23,351 bases of DNA from Candidatus Aminicenantota bacterium (GTDB lineage: Bacteria > Acidobacteriota > Aminicenantia > S016-38): NCBI GenBank assembly GCA_027062035.1, contig JAMOUL010000344.1, forward strand, positions 1 to 23,351. Reading direction: 5' to 3'. Positions 6,577 to 13,891 of the stretch are shown one piece after another. The notes beneath the pieces were generated by a model. It was not told where the DNA came from and searched no databases. It saw only the letters and a list, made by a program, of their open reading frames with translations. The first letter of the stretch is position 1. Each line of letters starts with the position of its first letter. The translations under genes were made by a program, and so were the position numbers.

Positions 6577-8304
6577 TTATGTATAATCCTCCTTTTTTAT
6601 GCCCAATCTTTTGATTTTTTTGATAAGACCTCCTCTCGATATTCCGAGGAGCTTTGCTGCCTTTGTTTTATTTCCGCGGGTTTTTCTTAGAGCTTTTATA
6701 ATGGCGTTTTTTTCGATAATTTCAAGTTCAATTTCGCCGCTATCTGCGGTTTTTGTGGAGCCTCGCGAGGAAATGGGTAAAAGTTTTGCGCTCAAAACTC
6801 CATCATCTCCTATCTTGGCTATGGCTTCGCCTATGACATTTTTCAGTTCCCTGACATTGCCAGGCCATTCATAGGTTATGAGTAATTGCTTTGCTTTTTC
6901 AGTTATCCCGTTGAATGGTTTGGAATATTCTCTTGCCAGTTCCTGAGCAAACTTGTTGGCGAGAGGAATTATGTCCTCCTTTCTTTCTCTTAAGGGCGGA
7001 ATTTTAATTCTGAAGGATGCCAATCTGTAGAAAAGGTCCTTTCTGAATGTTCCTTCTTTAACACTATTTTCCAGGTCCTGATTGGTAGCGGCGATAATTC
7101 TAATGTTTACTTTTATAGGATTTATGCTTCCTATCCGATATATTTCACCGGTTTCTATTGCTCTCAGTATTTTTGCCTGAATTGCAGTGCTCATTTCTCC
7201 TATTTCATCGAAGAACAGGGTTCCATTGTGGGCTGCCTCAAATTTCCCTGGTTTTTCTTCAACGCCGGTTACGGATTTTTTGCTTATGCCAAATAGCTCA
7301 CTTTCTGCAAGGGTATCCGGGATGGCAGCAGCATTTACCGTTATAAAGGGGCCTCCGGCCCTTGGACTCCACTTGTGAATAAGCTCTGCGAGAACCTCCT
7401 TACCAACTCCGGTTTCTCCCTCGATCAGGATGTTTCCTTCCTTTTCAGCTATTTCCCTTGCATGTCGGATCAATTTTTTCATGGATTCTGATTCGAAGAT
7501 ATAATCCTCCAGAATAATTTCCCTTTCCCCTGTTTTCCCCTGTGGATGGACGTTTTTTAGCAGGAGATAATATCTGAATATAGCATCCAGGACAGGAAAG
7601 AGACTTTCATCCAGAGGTGATGTGGAGAGTAGATAGTATAAGCTGTCGCATTCCTTTATGTATCTATTGTAAAAGAAATAAGGTCCTTCATTTATAACAA
7701 AAGTTTTTCTGGGGCTCTTTTCCTTAAAAACTTTCTCCATTATGGATGAAGAGGAAGTGGAAAGATATGCGAGTCCTGATGCGCTGATCTTGGCCATGCC
7801 AATTTCCTCGACTCCCAGTTTTTTTAGAATACTATATAGATCCTTTTCCAGCTGGGAGAAGGAAAGGTGATGAATATCCTTTATCACTTCCAGCAGTTTT
7901 GATTCAATTTCAGGAATAGAGGCCCTGGTTGTTATTATTTCTGTTTCCTCTTCCTGCAAAAATTCTACAGTTATCGGGAGAGGCGTTAATCTTTCCTTTA
8001 GGTAATCTTCTTCCTCATAGAGTTCAATTTTCCCCAGAACCTTTCCTATAAGTACATAATCCCCTTCCTGCAAAATTTCAGTTTTTAAAACTGCCTTTTC
8101 ATTGACATGGACGCCATTTTTACTTCCTAAATCTTCAATAATCCAGCCTTCTTCCTGGTGCCTGATTATGCAGTGTCTCCTTGAAACTGTGGAATTTTCC
8201 AGCTTTATATCACAGTTTTTTCCTCTTCCTACAACATAAGTTCCTTCCCTGAGAGCAATGTAGCCTGGAGTTGTAGCATCCTCAAATCTAAGCACCAGTA
8301 TCAT
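6577..8304 (-). CDS. FHA-domain AAA+ enhancer-binding-type transcription regulator
   Basis: This 575-residue NtrC-like protein has an FHA domain (about 1-100; R27, S41, H44, N63-G64) instead of a receiver. A weakly GAF-like middle region (about 130-255) follows, then an AAA+ domain with Walker A GETGVGKE (296-303), Walker B TLFFDE (362-367), arginine-rich PPLRERKEDI and WPGNVREL. A Fis-type helix-turn-helix lies at about 535-565. FHA domains bind phosphothreonine, so a Ser/Thr kinase input is expected. The sigma-54-contacting GAFTGA loop reads KSVTGV (343-348), keeping only Thr-Gly. Activation of sigma-54 is therefore uncertain; some family members with altered loops act with sigma-70. It leads the guaA-nikR operon and has no Shine-Dalgarno. 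Confidence 0.93.
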   Translation of the reverse strand: MILVLRFEDATTPGYIALREGTYVVGRGKNCDIKLENSTVSRRHCIIRHQEEGWIIEDLGSKNGVHVNEKAVLKTEILQEGDYVLIGKVLGKIELYEEEDYLKERLTPLPITVEFLQEEETEIITTRASIPEIESKLLEVIKDIHHLSFSQLEKDLYSILKKLGVEEIGMAKISASGLAYLSTSSSSIMEKVFKEKSPRKTFVINEGPYFFYNRYIKECDSLYYLLSTSPLDESLFPVLDAIFRYYLLLKNVHPQGKTGEREIILEDYIFESESMKKLIRHAREIAEKEGNILIEGETGVGKEVLAELIHKWSPRAGGPFITVNAAAIPDTLAESELFGISKKSVTGVEEKPGKFEAAHNGTLFFDEIGEMSTAIQAKILRAIETGEIYRIGSINPIKVNIRIIAATNQDLENSVKEGTFRKDLFYRLASFRIKIPPLRERKEDIIPLANKFAQELAREYSKPFNGITEKAKQLLITYEWPGNVRELKNVIGEAIAKIGDDGVLSAKLLPISSRGSTKTADSGEIELEIIEKNAIIKALRKTRGNKTKAAKLLGISRGGLIKKIKRLGIKKEDYT

Positions 8305-8310
8305 AGATAA

Positions 8311-8339
8311 AATTTACAGGTCAGGGCAGAAAATGTCAA
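8311..8339 (-). promoter_or_regulatory. Sigma-70 promoter for the FHA-AAA+ gene, leaderless
   Basis: On the minus strand a perfect -35 TTGACA (8339-8334) is followed after exactly 17 bases by TAAATT (8316-8311). The -10 box ends six bases before the ATG at 8304, so transcription should begin at the start codon. There is no Shine-Dalgarno, which agrees with a leaderless mRNA. Confidence 0.6.
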
Positions 8340-8358
8340 TAAGCTGATCTCTAAAGTG

Positions 8359-8387
8359 AATACTTACTTGTAAGATTTTTAAGTATT
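8359..8387. repeat. Inverted repeat upstream of buk, possible operator
   Basis: AATACTTA (8359-8366) is matched exactly by TAAGTATT (8380-8387) around a 13-base spacer, which itself overlaps a smaller repeat CTTAC-TT-GTAAG (8363-8374). The site lies 27 bases before the butyrate kinase ATG, where its promoter should be. A repressor site is more likely than a terminator, because the stem is all weak A/T pairs apart from one. Confidence 0.4.
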
Positions 8388-8413
8388 TTGTATCTTTTTT
8401 CAGGAGGTGAAAA

Positions 8414-9490
8414 ATGAAAAAGGAACATTATAAAATTCTCGCAATTAATCCTGGTTCTACTTCTACCAAAATAGCAGTATATGAGGATGAGAAGGAACTG
8501 TTTTCAGTAAGTATTAACCATTCTGCAGAAGAACTTTCGAAATTTAATAGAATTCTGGACCAGAAAGCGTACAGAACCGAGCTTATTAAGAAGGAGCTTC
8601 AGCAAAGAGGGATAGAGATAACATCGCTTTCTGCAGTGGTGGGACGGGGTGGATTGTTAAAGCCGCTGGAAAGCGGTACTTATGAAGTAAATGATGCAAT
8701 GATAAAAGACCTCGAACGTGCGGAGCGAGGAGAGCATGCATCGAATCTGGGAGCGGTTATAGCAAAAGAAATAGCAGATGAGGCTGGAGTAAAGGCCTAT
8801 ATTGTTGATCCGGTGAGTGTGGACGAGTTACCAGATATTGCTAAAATAACCGGCATGGCTGGTCTTGAAAAGCCAGTTTTATCACATGCATTAAATACAA
8901 AGGCTGTTGCCAGGAGATTTGCAAAGGAGCAGGGAACACTTTATGAAAAGTTAAGACTTATAGTAGTTCATCTTGGCTCCGGGAATTCTATTTCTGCCCA
9001 TGTGGGAGGAAGGATGGTGGATGTAACCAATTCTATGGAAGAGGGTTCTTTTGGGATGGATAGGGCTGGTGGGGTTCCGTGTATGCAACTTCTCAAAATG
9101 GCATATTCAGGGGAGTACGAATTTAAAACCCTGAAAAGGAAACTGTTTGGTGAGGGTGGAGTTTATTCTTATCTGAAAACAAAGGATTTCAGGGAAGTGG
9201 AAAAAAGGATTATAGATGGGGACGATGAGGCCGTTCTTATCGCTGAAGCTATGGTGTATCAGATTGCCAAGGATGTGGGAGCCATGGCAACGGTACTTGC
9301 AGGAAAAGTGGATGCTATCCTGATTACAGGAGGAATGGCAAAAAGCAAATGGCTTGTTAAAAACCTGAAGAGGCGAATAGAATTTCTTGCTCCGGTCCAC
9401 GTGTATCCCGGAGAGGACGAGTTGAAAGCTCTGGCCGAGGGTGTTCTCAGAGTACTAAGAGGAGAGGAACAGGCCCGGGTCTACGTGTGA
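8414..9490 (+). CDS. buk: Butyrate kinase
   Basis: Catalyses butyryl phosphate + ADP to butyrate + ATP, the last step of butyrate formation, or the reverse reaction in uptake; branched or related acids are also possible substrates. The 358-residue length is normal for the acetate/butyrate kinase family. It shows the N-terminal phosphate motif NPGSTSTK, the HLGSGNSISAH segment, GSFGMDRAGG, and the C-terminal ILITGGMAKSKW region. A strong AGGAGGTGA Shine-Dalgarno (8402-8410) precedes the ATG. It stands alone: no phosphotransbutyrylase (ptb) gene is next to it, though the pair is often adjacent. It is divergent from the FHA-AAA+ regulator, with an inverted repeat between them, and convergent with the vanZ-like gene. 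Confidence 0.95.
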   Translation: MKKEHYKILAINPGSTSTKIAVYEDEKELFSVSINHSAEELSKFNRILDQKAYRTELIKKELQQRGIEITSLSAVVGRGGLLKPLESGTYEVNDAMIKDLERAERGEHASNLGAVIAKEIADEAGVKAYIVDPVSVDELPDIAKITGMAGLEKPVLSHALNTKAVARRFAKEQGTLYEKLRLIVVHLGSGNSISAHVGGRMVDVTNSMEEGSFGMDRAGGVPCMQLLKMAYSGEYEFKTLKRKLFGEGGVYSYLKTKDFREVEKRIIDGDDEAVLIAEAMVYQIAKDVGAMATVLAGKVDAILITGGMAKSKWLVKNLKRRIEFLAPVHVYPGEDELKALAEGVLRVLRGEEQARVYV

Positions 9491-9491
9491 A

Positions 9492-9965
9492 CTAACTTAA
9501 TTTACGCTGCCTTACAAACTTAATGGATATAAAGGAAAGAGCCCATCCCAGAAAGCCTCCGGCTATATCCAGTCCTATATCCCGCATATCGAAAAACCTT
9601 CCGGGAAGTAAGTATTGATAGCCTTCATCGATTAAGGCAATTATTACCACAAGGGCCAGTGGGTGAATCTTTAGCCTTCTGTCCCTTCCGGCCAGTACTC
9701 CAAGAATCATGAATTCAAGAACATGCACTTTTTCTTCTATTAAATGGAGGGGGAAGATTAAATATCCGGCTATAAAGAATATGGGAATGGAAAGGACAAC
9801 AGGAAGAAATTTTCCTTTAAGAAGGACAAAAAAATAAAGAAAAATGAATATAATTGAAGCGAGGTAAAACAGAAAAACCCTGGCGGGAAGAATACTCATG
9901 AGTTTTCTGGCGATAGGTGCGTAGGCAGGTATAGCAATAGAATAGAGCAGCAACCACCAGCTCAA
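9492..9965 (-). CDS. VanZ-like membrane protein
   Basis: A 157-residue integral membrane protein with about four to five hydrophobic segments. It has the VanZ-family motifs EKVHVLEFMILGVL and DEGYQYLLPGRFFDMRDIGLDIAGG. VanZ relatives are small membrane proteins of unsettled biochemical role; one member gives teicoplanin resistance. The frame begins with TTG that overlaps the stop of the upstream sugar transferase (TTGA), with AAGGGGTG nearby as Shine-Dalgarno; no ATG occurs until residue 23. VanZ-like genes often sit beside exopolysaccharide genes, so this is probably part of the same polymer pathway. Confidence 0.85.
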   Translation of the reverse strand: MSWWLLLYSIAIPAYAPIARKLMSILPARVFLFYLASIIFIFLYFFVLLKGKFLPVVLSIPIFFIAGYLIFPLHLIEEKVHVLEFMILGVLAGRDRRLKIHPLALVVIIALIDEGYQYLLPGRFFDMRDIGLDIAGGFLGWALSFISIKFVRQRKLS

Positions 9966-11326
9966 TACGCACCCCTTCTTGTAATAACAACTTCAATGGT
10001 CTGGATAAGGATCATTATATCAAGCCACAGGGACCAATTCCTTACATAAAATTCGTCCAGAGCCAATCTTGTTTCAAATGGCAATTGATTCCTTCCCCTT
10101 ACCTGCCATAAGCCTGTTATTCCAGGCTTCACCCTGTAAATTGCCTTTCTGTATTTCCCAATTCTTCCCCTTTCTTCAGGCATGTATGGTCGAGGACCAA
10201 CCACGCTCATCTCCCCTCTTAAAACGTTTATAAATTGAGGGAGTTCGTCAAGACTCCATCTCCTCAAAAATTTGCCCACCTTCGTTACCCGGGGGTCATT
10301 CTTTAACTTTCTATACTTTTCCCATTCCTTTTTAGCTTCAGGATTTTTATTCAGATATTTTCTGAGCCTTTTATCCGCGTCTACGAACATTGTTCTAAAC
10401 TTCAGGATTGTAAAGGGTTTTTCTCCTCTTCCCAGCCTTTTTTGCCTGAAGAATACAGGGCCTTTACTATCCAGTTTTATGGCCAATGAAATAATTAGAA
10501 AGAGAGGAGAAAATACCGCCATTGCAAAGGAAGCTATGAATAGATCAAAACATCTTTTTATAAACAGATTGGCTTTTCTGTAAAGATTGTGGGGAGGAAT
10601 CAATATCATTACCGTTCCAAGGCTTTCTATTTCTCCTGTGGCAAGGGATAATCTTGAGAGATTGGGAATTATGTTTATTTCTACAACTCCCTCCAGTCTC
10701 ATCAGTATAGAAGTAATTGTTTTTTCATCGTAACAGGAGGACAGTATGAATACTTCCTCTGCCTGCATTTCTTTTATGGTACGGTCAATCCTGTTTGTCT
10801 CTTTGATGATGCCTATAAGATTGAATCCCTTGTACCAGTTTTGTTCCAGTTCCTGTTTAAGGAGATTTACCTCTTTACCTTTTCCTATTATTGCGACGTT
10901 TCTTCGGTTAATTCCAATTGAGAACATGATTTTTTTGAAGATCGCCCTGAACAGGGGCACAAGAAATAGTGAAAATAAAAATGTCAGGATAAGCAGAACC
11001 CTTGAAATAAGTATTTCCTTTTTCGCCACGAAGGAAAAGGTGAAGGCTAAAATGGTTACAAAGAAGGAGCTTTCCCATATTGTTTTTACATCATTCCAGA
11101 AGGTGTTTCTTTTGTATAGTCCTGTGATAAGTCCAACAATTAACCACAGTATTAGAATCTGAACTAATAGGGGAAAATAAAAGGAGAAATTATGCAGATG
11201 TTTTATTCCAAAACGATCGAAGAGTGAGGGAAAGAATATCTCTCTGAAGGAGTAGGCAAGGGAAAACGATAGAGAAACTGAGATGAAATCCGAAAGCAAT
11301 ATAAAGACTAAGTTAAGTTTCTTCAC
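9962..11326 (-). CDS. Polyprenyl-phosphate sugar phosphotransferase (exopolysaccharide priming enzyme)
   Basis: Predicted to transfer a sugar-1-phosphate from a nucleotide sugar to undecaprenyl phosphate at the inner membrane, starting a polysaccharide repeat. The 454-residue protein has several N-terminal membrane helices, then a nucleotide-fold middle region (RRNVAIIGKGKEVN). After a further hydrophobic helix comes the conserved bacterial sugar-transferase domain: KRCFDLFIASFAM, GPVFFRQKRLGRG, FTILKFRTM, SLDELPQFINVLRGEMSVVGPRP and PGITGLWQV. It starts with GTG; TATAAT ends seven bases before it and there is no Shine-Dalgarno, so the mRNA looks leaderless. Only the VanZ-like gene accompanies it; other polysaccharide genes are not in the window. 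The sugar cannot be told from sequence. Confidence 0.93.
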   Translation of the reverse strand: MKKLNLVFILLSDFISVSLSFSLAYSFREIFFPSLFDRFGIKHLHNFSFYFPLLVQILILWLIVGLITGLYKRNTFWNDVKTIWESSFFVTILAFTFSFVAKKEILISRVLLILTFLFSLFLVPLFRAIFKKIMFSIGINRRNVAIIGKGKEVNLLKQELEQNWYKGFNLIGIIKETNRIDRTIKEMQAEEVFILSSCYDEKTITSILMRLEGVVEINIIPNLSRLSLATGEIESLGTVMILIPPHNLYRKANLFIKRCFDLFIASFAMAVFSPLFLIISLAIKLDSKGPVFFRQKRLGRGEKPFTILKFRTMFVDADKRLRKYLNKNPEAKKEWEKYRKLKNDPRVTKVGKFLRRWSLDELPQFINVLRGEMSVVGPRPYMPEERGRIGKYRKAIYRVKPGITGLWQVRGRNQLPFETRLALDEFYVRNWSLWLDIMILIQTIEVVITRRGAY

Positions 11327-11333
11327 ATTACCA

Positions 11334-11339
11334 ATTATA
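11334..11339 (-). promoter_or_regulatory. -10 box (TATAAT) of the sugar transferase gene
   Basis: A perfect TATAAT on the minus strand ends seven bases before the GTG start, predicting transcription from the start codon or one base before. No convincing -35 element is present at the usual distance. Confidence 0.45.
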
Positions 11340-11389
11340 CATTATTCTTATTGTGGTATCCGGTGTGATTTGTTCCTCAATGTAGCAGG

Positions 11390-11395
11390 TATAAT
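11390..11395 (+). promoter_or_regulatory. -10 box (TATAAT) of the ricT-lon-thiL operon
   Basis: A perfect TATAAT lies about 37 bases before the ricT ATG. The best -35-like sequence, TTGTTC at 11370-11375, is only 14 bases away, so the -35 is weak or absent. A start near 11402 would give a 30-base leader holding the GAGG Shine-Dalgarno. I looked for the HrcA operator CIRCE because hsp20 and lon are in this operon and did not find it. Confidence 0.4.
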
Positions 11396-11431
11396 CCCAT
11401 TTCTATGATAGAATTTTTCTGAGGTGAAAAA

Positions 11432-12100
11432 ATGAAAGTCGTTTCTCTGAAACTATTAGACGGAGGAAGAATAAAGAGAGCCCATGCCAATGGGATAGAC
11501 TGTAAACCTGGAGATTATTGCGTAATAGAATCGCCTTTTGGAGAAGAGATCGGAGAGGTATTCAGGGAATCCACCAGTGTAAAAAGAATGTGGGAAAAGA
11601 TTCCTCTTGAGAAAGTCCTGAGGAAGGCCTCACAGAAGGATATAGAATTTTTTAATGAAAAAATGCGAAGAGAAGAAGAGGCGTTTAAATTTTGCAGAAC
11701 CAGGATAGAAGAACGTGGCATGCCCATGAAACTCATAAAGGTGAAATTCTTTACCAGCGAAAGAAAGGTGATGTTTTTCTTCTCAGCTGAAGGCAGGATT
11801 GATTTTAGAGATCTGGTAAAGGACCTTGCTAAAAAGTACAAAATGAGAATAGAGATGCGCCAGATAGGTATCAGAGATGAGGCCAGGATGCTGGGGGGAA
11901 TAGGTGTATGTGGAAGGTTCCTGTGTTGCATGAATGTTCTTAAAGAGTTTAAACCCATCAGCTCCAATCTTATAAAGGATATGGATATAAAAATTAATCC
12001 CAATAAGATTTCCGGATTGTGTGGAAGACTTATGTGCTGTCTGTCATATGAAGTTGGGGTTACTATCAATCTTTCAGATATTGGAGAAGAGGAGGAATGA
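11432..12100 (+). CDS. ricT: PSP1/RicT family iron-sulfur regulatory protein
   Basis: A 222-residue cytosolic protein of the PSP1 (YaaT/RicT) family. It has the N-terminal PSP1 core (VKFFTSERKVMFFFSAEG, RIEMRQIGIRDEARMLGG) and six cysteines in two groups: C160, C165, C166 and C197, C202, C203. In Bacillus subtilis RicT works with RicA and RicF in a complex that binds iron-sulfur clusters and affects mRNA processing and development. No ricA- or ricF-like gene is seen here, so the protein may act differently. GAGG lies seven bases before the ATG. It is the first gene of a six-gene operon and its last four bases overlap the next start (ATGA). Confidence 0.88.
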   Translation: MKVVSLKLLDGGRIKRAHANGIDCKPGDYCVIESPFGEEIGEVFRESTSVKRMWEKIPLEKVLRKASQKDIEFFNEKMRREEEAFKFCRTRIEERGMPMKLIKVKFFTSERKVMFFFSAEGRIDFRDLVKDLAKKYKMRIEMRQIGIRDEARMLGGIGVCGRFLCCMNVLKEFKPISSNLIKDMDIKINPNKISGLCGRLMCCLSYEVGVTINLSDIGEEEE

Positions 12101-13083
12101 AGCGTCATTTAAGGATAGTACTTTCCTCTGTTCTGGCAGTAGTTCTTTTGTACATATTTTTTCGGGGAACCAACTTTAAGGCTTTGCTTGTATCCTTAAA
12201 GAATGCAAATCCCTTTTACCTGCTGGGGTTTGCCCTGTTTCTTCCTCTATTCTATTTTCTCCGGGCTGTCAGGTGGAGGCTCCTTTTTGATAAGGAAGAC
12301 CGCCCCTCTATAAAAACCTTCTTTCTGGCTAATATTGTGGGTTTTTCTATAAACTATATGCTACCCGGGAGACTTGGTGAAATAGGGCGAGCCATTTATA
12401 TTTCCCGAAAGGGGAAGGTATCCTCCAGCTATTCAATAGGCACAGTTGTAGTGGAGAGGTTTTTTGATGCTTTTTCTGTGGGGCTACTTCTGTTGTTTTA
12501 TCTTCTTCTTTTCCCTGTGAGGTCCGGAAAACTTAGAGAAAATCTCTACACCATTATATTCGTTAGCTTTATAGCAGTGCTTCTCCTGGTGGCTGGTATA
12601 ATAATTATGGAACTCATGATTAAAAAGGGGATTAAAGCTCCGTTTTTGTTTATTTTGAAACTGTTCCCGGAACGGTTCAGAGAGAAGATTAAAAATTCTG
12701 CAAAATCACTTATTTACGGGATGAATTTTATAAATCCTCCATCCAGAGCGGTGGCATTTATAATATGGGGGTTGATCGTCTGGATAAGTGTGGTTCTTCA
12801 ATACTGGATGGGTTTAATGGCCTTTTCGGTAAATAGACCTCCTATAGAGGTAATACCTTTTACTGCGGTGCTTCTGGTGGGTGTGTCCATTCCTACTCCA
12901 GGAATGGCGGGTGGTTTTGAGGTAGCATCCAAGTTTTTCATAATGGAGGTGTGGCACTATCCCCAGTCAGTAGCGGTTGCCGCTACCCTTACCCTCCATG
13001 TGTTGCTATTGGTAGTAACATTATCTATGGGAGCGGTTGTGGGAATAAGAGAAAGTATGGTTGTTGAAGGGGGTGAAAAATGA
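12097..13083 (+). CDS. YbhN/UPF0104-family (lysylphosphatidylglycerol synthase TM-like) membrane protein
   Basis: A 328-residue polytopic protein with about seven to eight hydrophobic segments. Family signatures include FFLANIVGFSINYMLPGRLGEIGRA near residues 75-100, VVVERFFDAFSVG, and the conserved glycine/proline segment VGVSIPTPGMAGGFE. The family contains AglD/YbhN proteins and the membrane half of MprF; members are proposed flippases for lipid or glycolipid. There is no soluble synthase domain here, so a transport role is more likely than aminoacyl transfer, but this is inference. Its start and stop both overlap the neighbouring genes by four bases, so translation should be coupled. Confidence 0.85.
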   Translation: MKRHLRIVLSSVLAVVLLYIFFRGTNFKALLVSLKNANPFYLLGFALFLPLFYFLRAVRWRLLFDKEDRPSIKTFFLANIVGFSINYMLPGRLGEIGRAIYISRKGKVSSSYSIGTVVVERFFDAFSVGLLLLFYLLLFPVRSGKLRENLYTIIFVSFIAVLLLVAGIIIMELMIKKGIKAPFLFILKLFPERFREKIKNSAKSLIYGMNFINPPSRAVAFIIWGLIVWISVVLQYWMGLMAFSVNRPPIEVIPFTAVLLVGVSIPTPGMAGGFEVASKFFIMEVWHYPQSVAVAATLTLHVLLLVVTLSMGAVVGIRESMVVEGGEK

Positions 13084-13535
13084 AGTGTCCCTTTTGTGGA
13101 TCAAATAATGACAGGGTAATTGATAGCAGGGAGATAAAAGAAGGTAAGGAGGTTCGCAGAAGAAGACTCTGCCTGGATTGTGGAAGAAGGTTTACCACAT
13201 ATGAAAGAATCGAAATCATCCCTGTCATGGTAGTTAAGAAGGATGGAAGGAGGGAACCTTACCAGAGAGAGAAGGTTATAAAGGGTTTGCTTAAGGCATG
13301 CGAGAAGAGACCCGTGGCTCCAGAACAGCTGGAAGCTATTGCTGATGAGGTGGAACGTTTGTTTGAAGAACCGTCAAGGGGAGAAATTTCCACCAAGGAG
13401 ATAGGGGAAAAGATCATGGAGGAACTGAAAAAACTTGACCAGGTGGCATATGTAAGGTTTGCCTCTGTGTATAAGGAATTCAGAGATCTTAACGAGTTCT
13501 TTAAAGAGCTTGAAAAATTAAGGAGGGAGAAATGA
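13080..13535 (+). CDS. nrdR: Transcriptional repressor NrdR
   Basis: Represses ribonucleotide reductase genes according to dATP/ATP bound to its ATP-cone. The 151-residue length is usual. The zinc ribbon has C3, C6, C31 and C34 (CPFCG ... CLDCG), with the basic stretch VRRRR between and RRFTTYER after. The ATP-cone begins at VVKKDGRREPYQREKV, and the family C-terminus VAYVRFASVYKEFRD is present. No nrd gene lies in the window, so targets are elsewhere. It overlaps the upstream membrane-protein gene and the downstream hsp20 gene by four bases each. Confidence 0.97.
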   Translation: MKCPFCGSNNDRVIDSREIKEGKEVRRRRLCLDCGRRFTTYERIEIIPVMVVKKDGRREPYQREKVIKGLLKACEKRPVAPEQLEAIADEVERLFEEPSRGEISTKEIGEKIMEELKKLDQVAYVRFASVYKEFRDLNEFFKELEKLRREK

Positions 13536-13891
13536 GGGAGAAGGTAGAGGATGAAGTACAAATATGGGGTAGCTGGTCTCCTCCTATAGATATAAGAGTC
13601 AGCAATAACAGGATGAGAATTTTTGTGGAGGTTCCAGGGGTGGATGCTTCAACCCTTAATTTAAGGATAGAGGGAGATAGATTGATTATTGAAGGAAGAA
13701 AGATGCCACCAAAGGCAAAAAGGATTCTTTTTACCGAGCGTGAATATGGCGATTTTTTTGTAATGATAAAATTAAACGAGGATGTTTCCACAGATTCTGT
13801 GAAGGCGAAACTATCGCATGGAGTCCTGGAAATAGAGTTTAAGAGATTCAGAAGAAATTTCAAAGTAAATCTGGAGGAGAAGGATGAGTGA
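13532..13891 (+). CDS. Small heat-shock protein Hsp20
   Basis: An ATP-independent holdase chaperone of 119 residues, short for the family. The alpha-crystallin domain spans most of the chain, from about PPIDIRVSNNRMRIFVEVPGV to the signature LSHGVLEIEF. The N-terminal arm is only about ten residues, and the C-terminus has no I-x-I motif that I can identify; both usually support large oligomers, so assembly may be small or atypical. AAGGAGGGAG precedes the ATG. It overlaps nrdR by four bases and lon by eight, linking client holding to Lon-driven degradation. Confidence 0.9.
   Translation: MREKVEDEVQIWGSWSPPIDIRVSNNRMRIFVEVPGVDASTLNLRIEGDRLIIEGRKMPPKAKRILFTEREYGDFFVMIKLNEDVSTDSVKAKLSHGVLEIEFKRFRRNFKVNLEEKDE

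Noticed and set aside
8359..8400. Inverted repeat plus T-run before buk as a transcription attenuator
   Set aside because: The stem has almost only A/T pairs with a 13-base loop, and no upstream plus-strand transcript is expected in this divergent region; an operator is more likely.
11327..11431. CIRCE-type heat-shock operator before the operon containing hsp20 and lon
   Set aside because: The TTAGCACTC-N9-GAGTGCTAA pattern is absent.
11515..12108. Long reverse-strand open frame opposite ricT (197 codons)
   Set aside because: It is antisense to a clear PSP1-family gene and its translation resembles no family; it is a by-product of the codon use of ricT.
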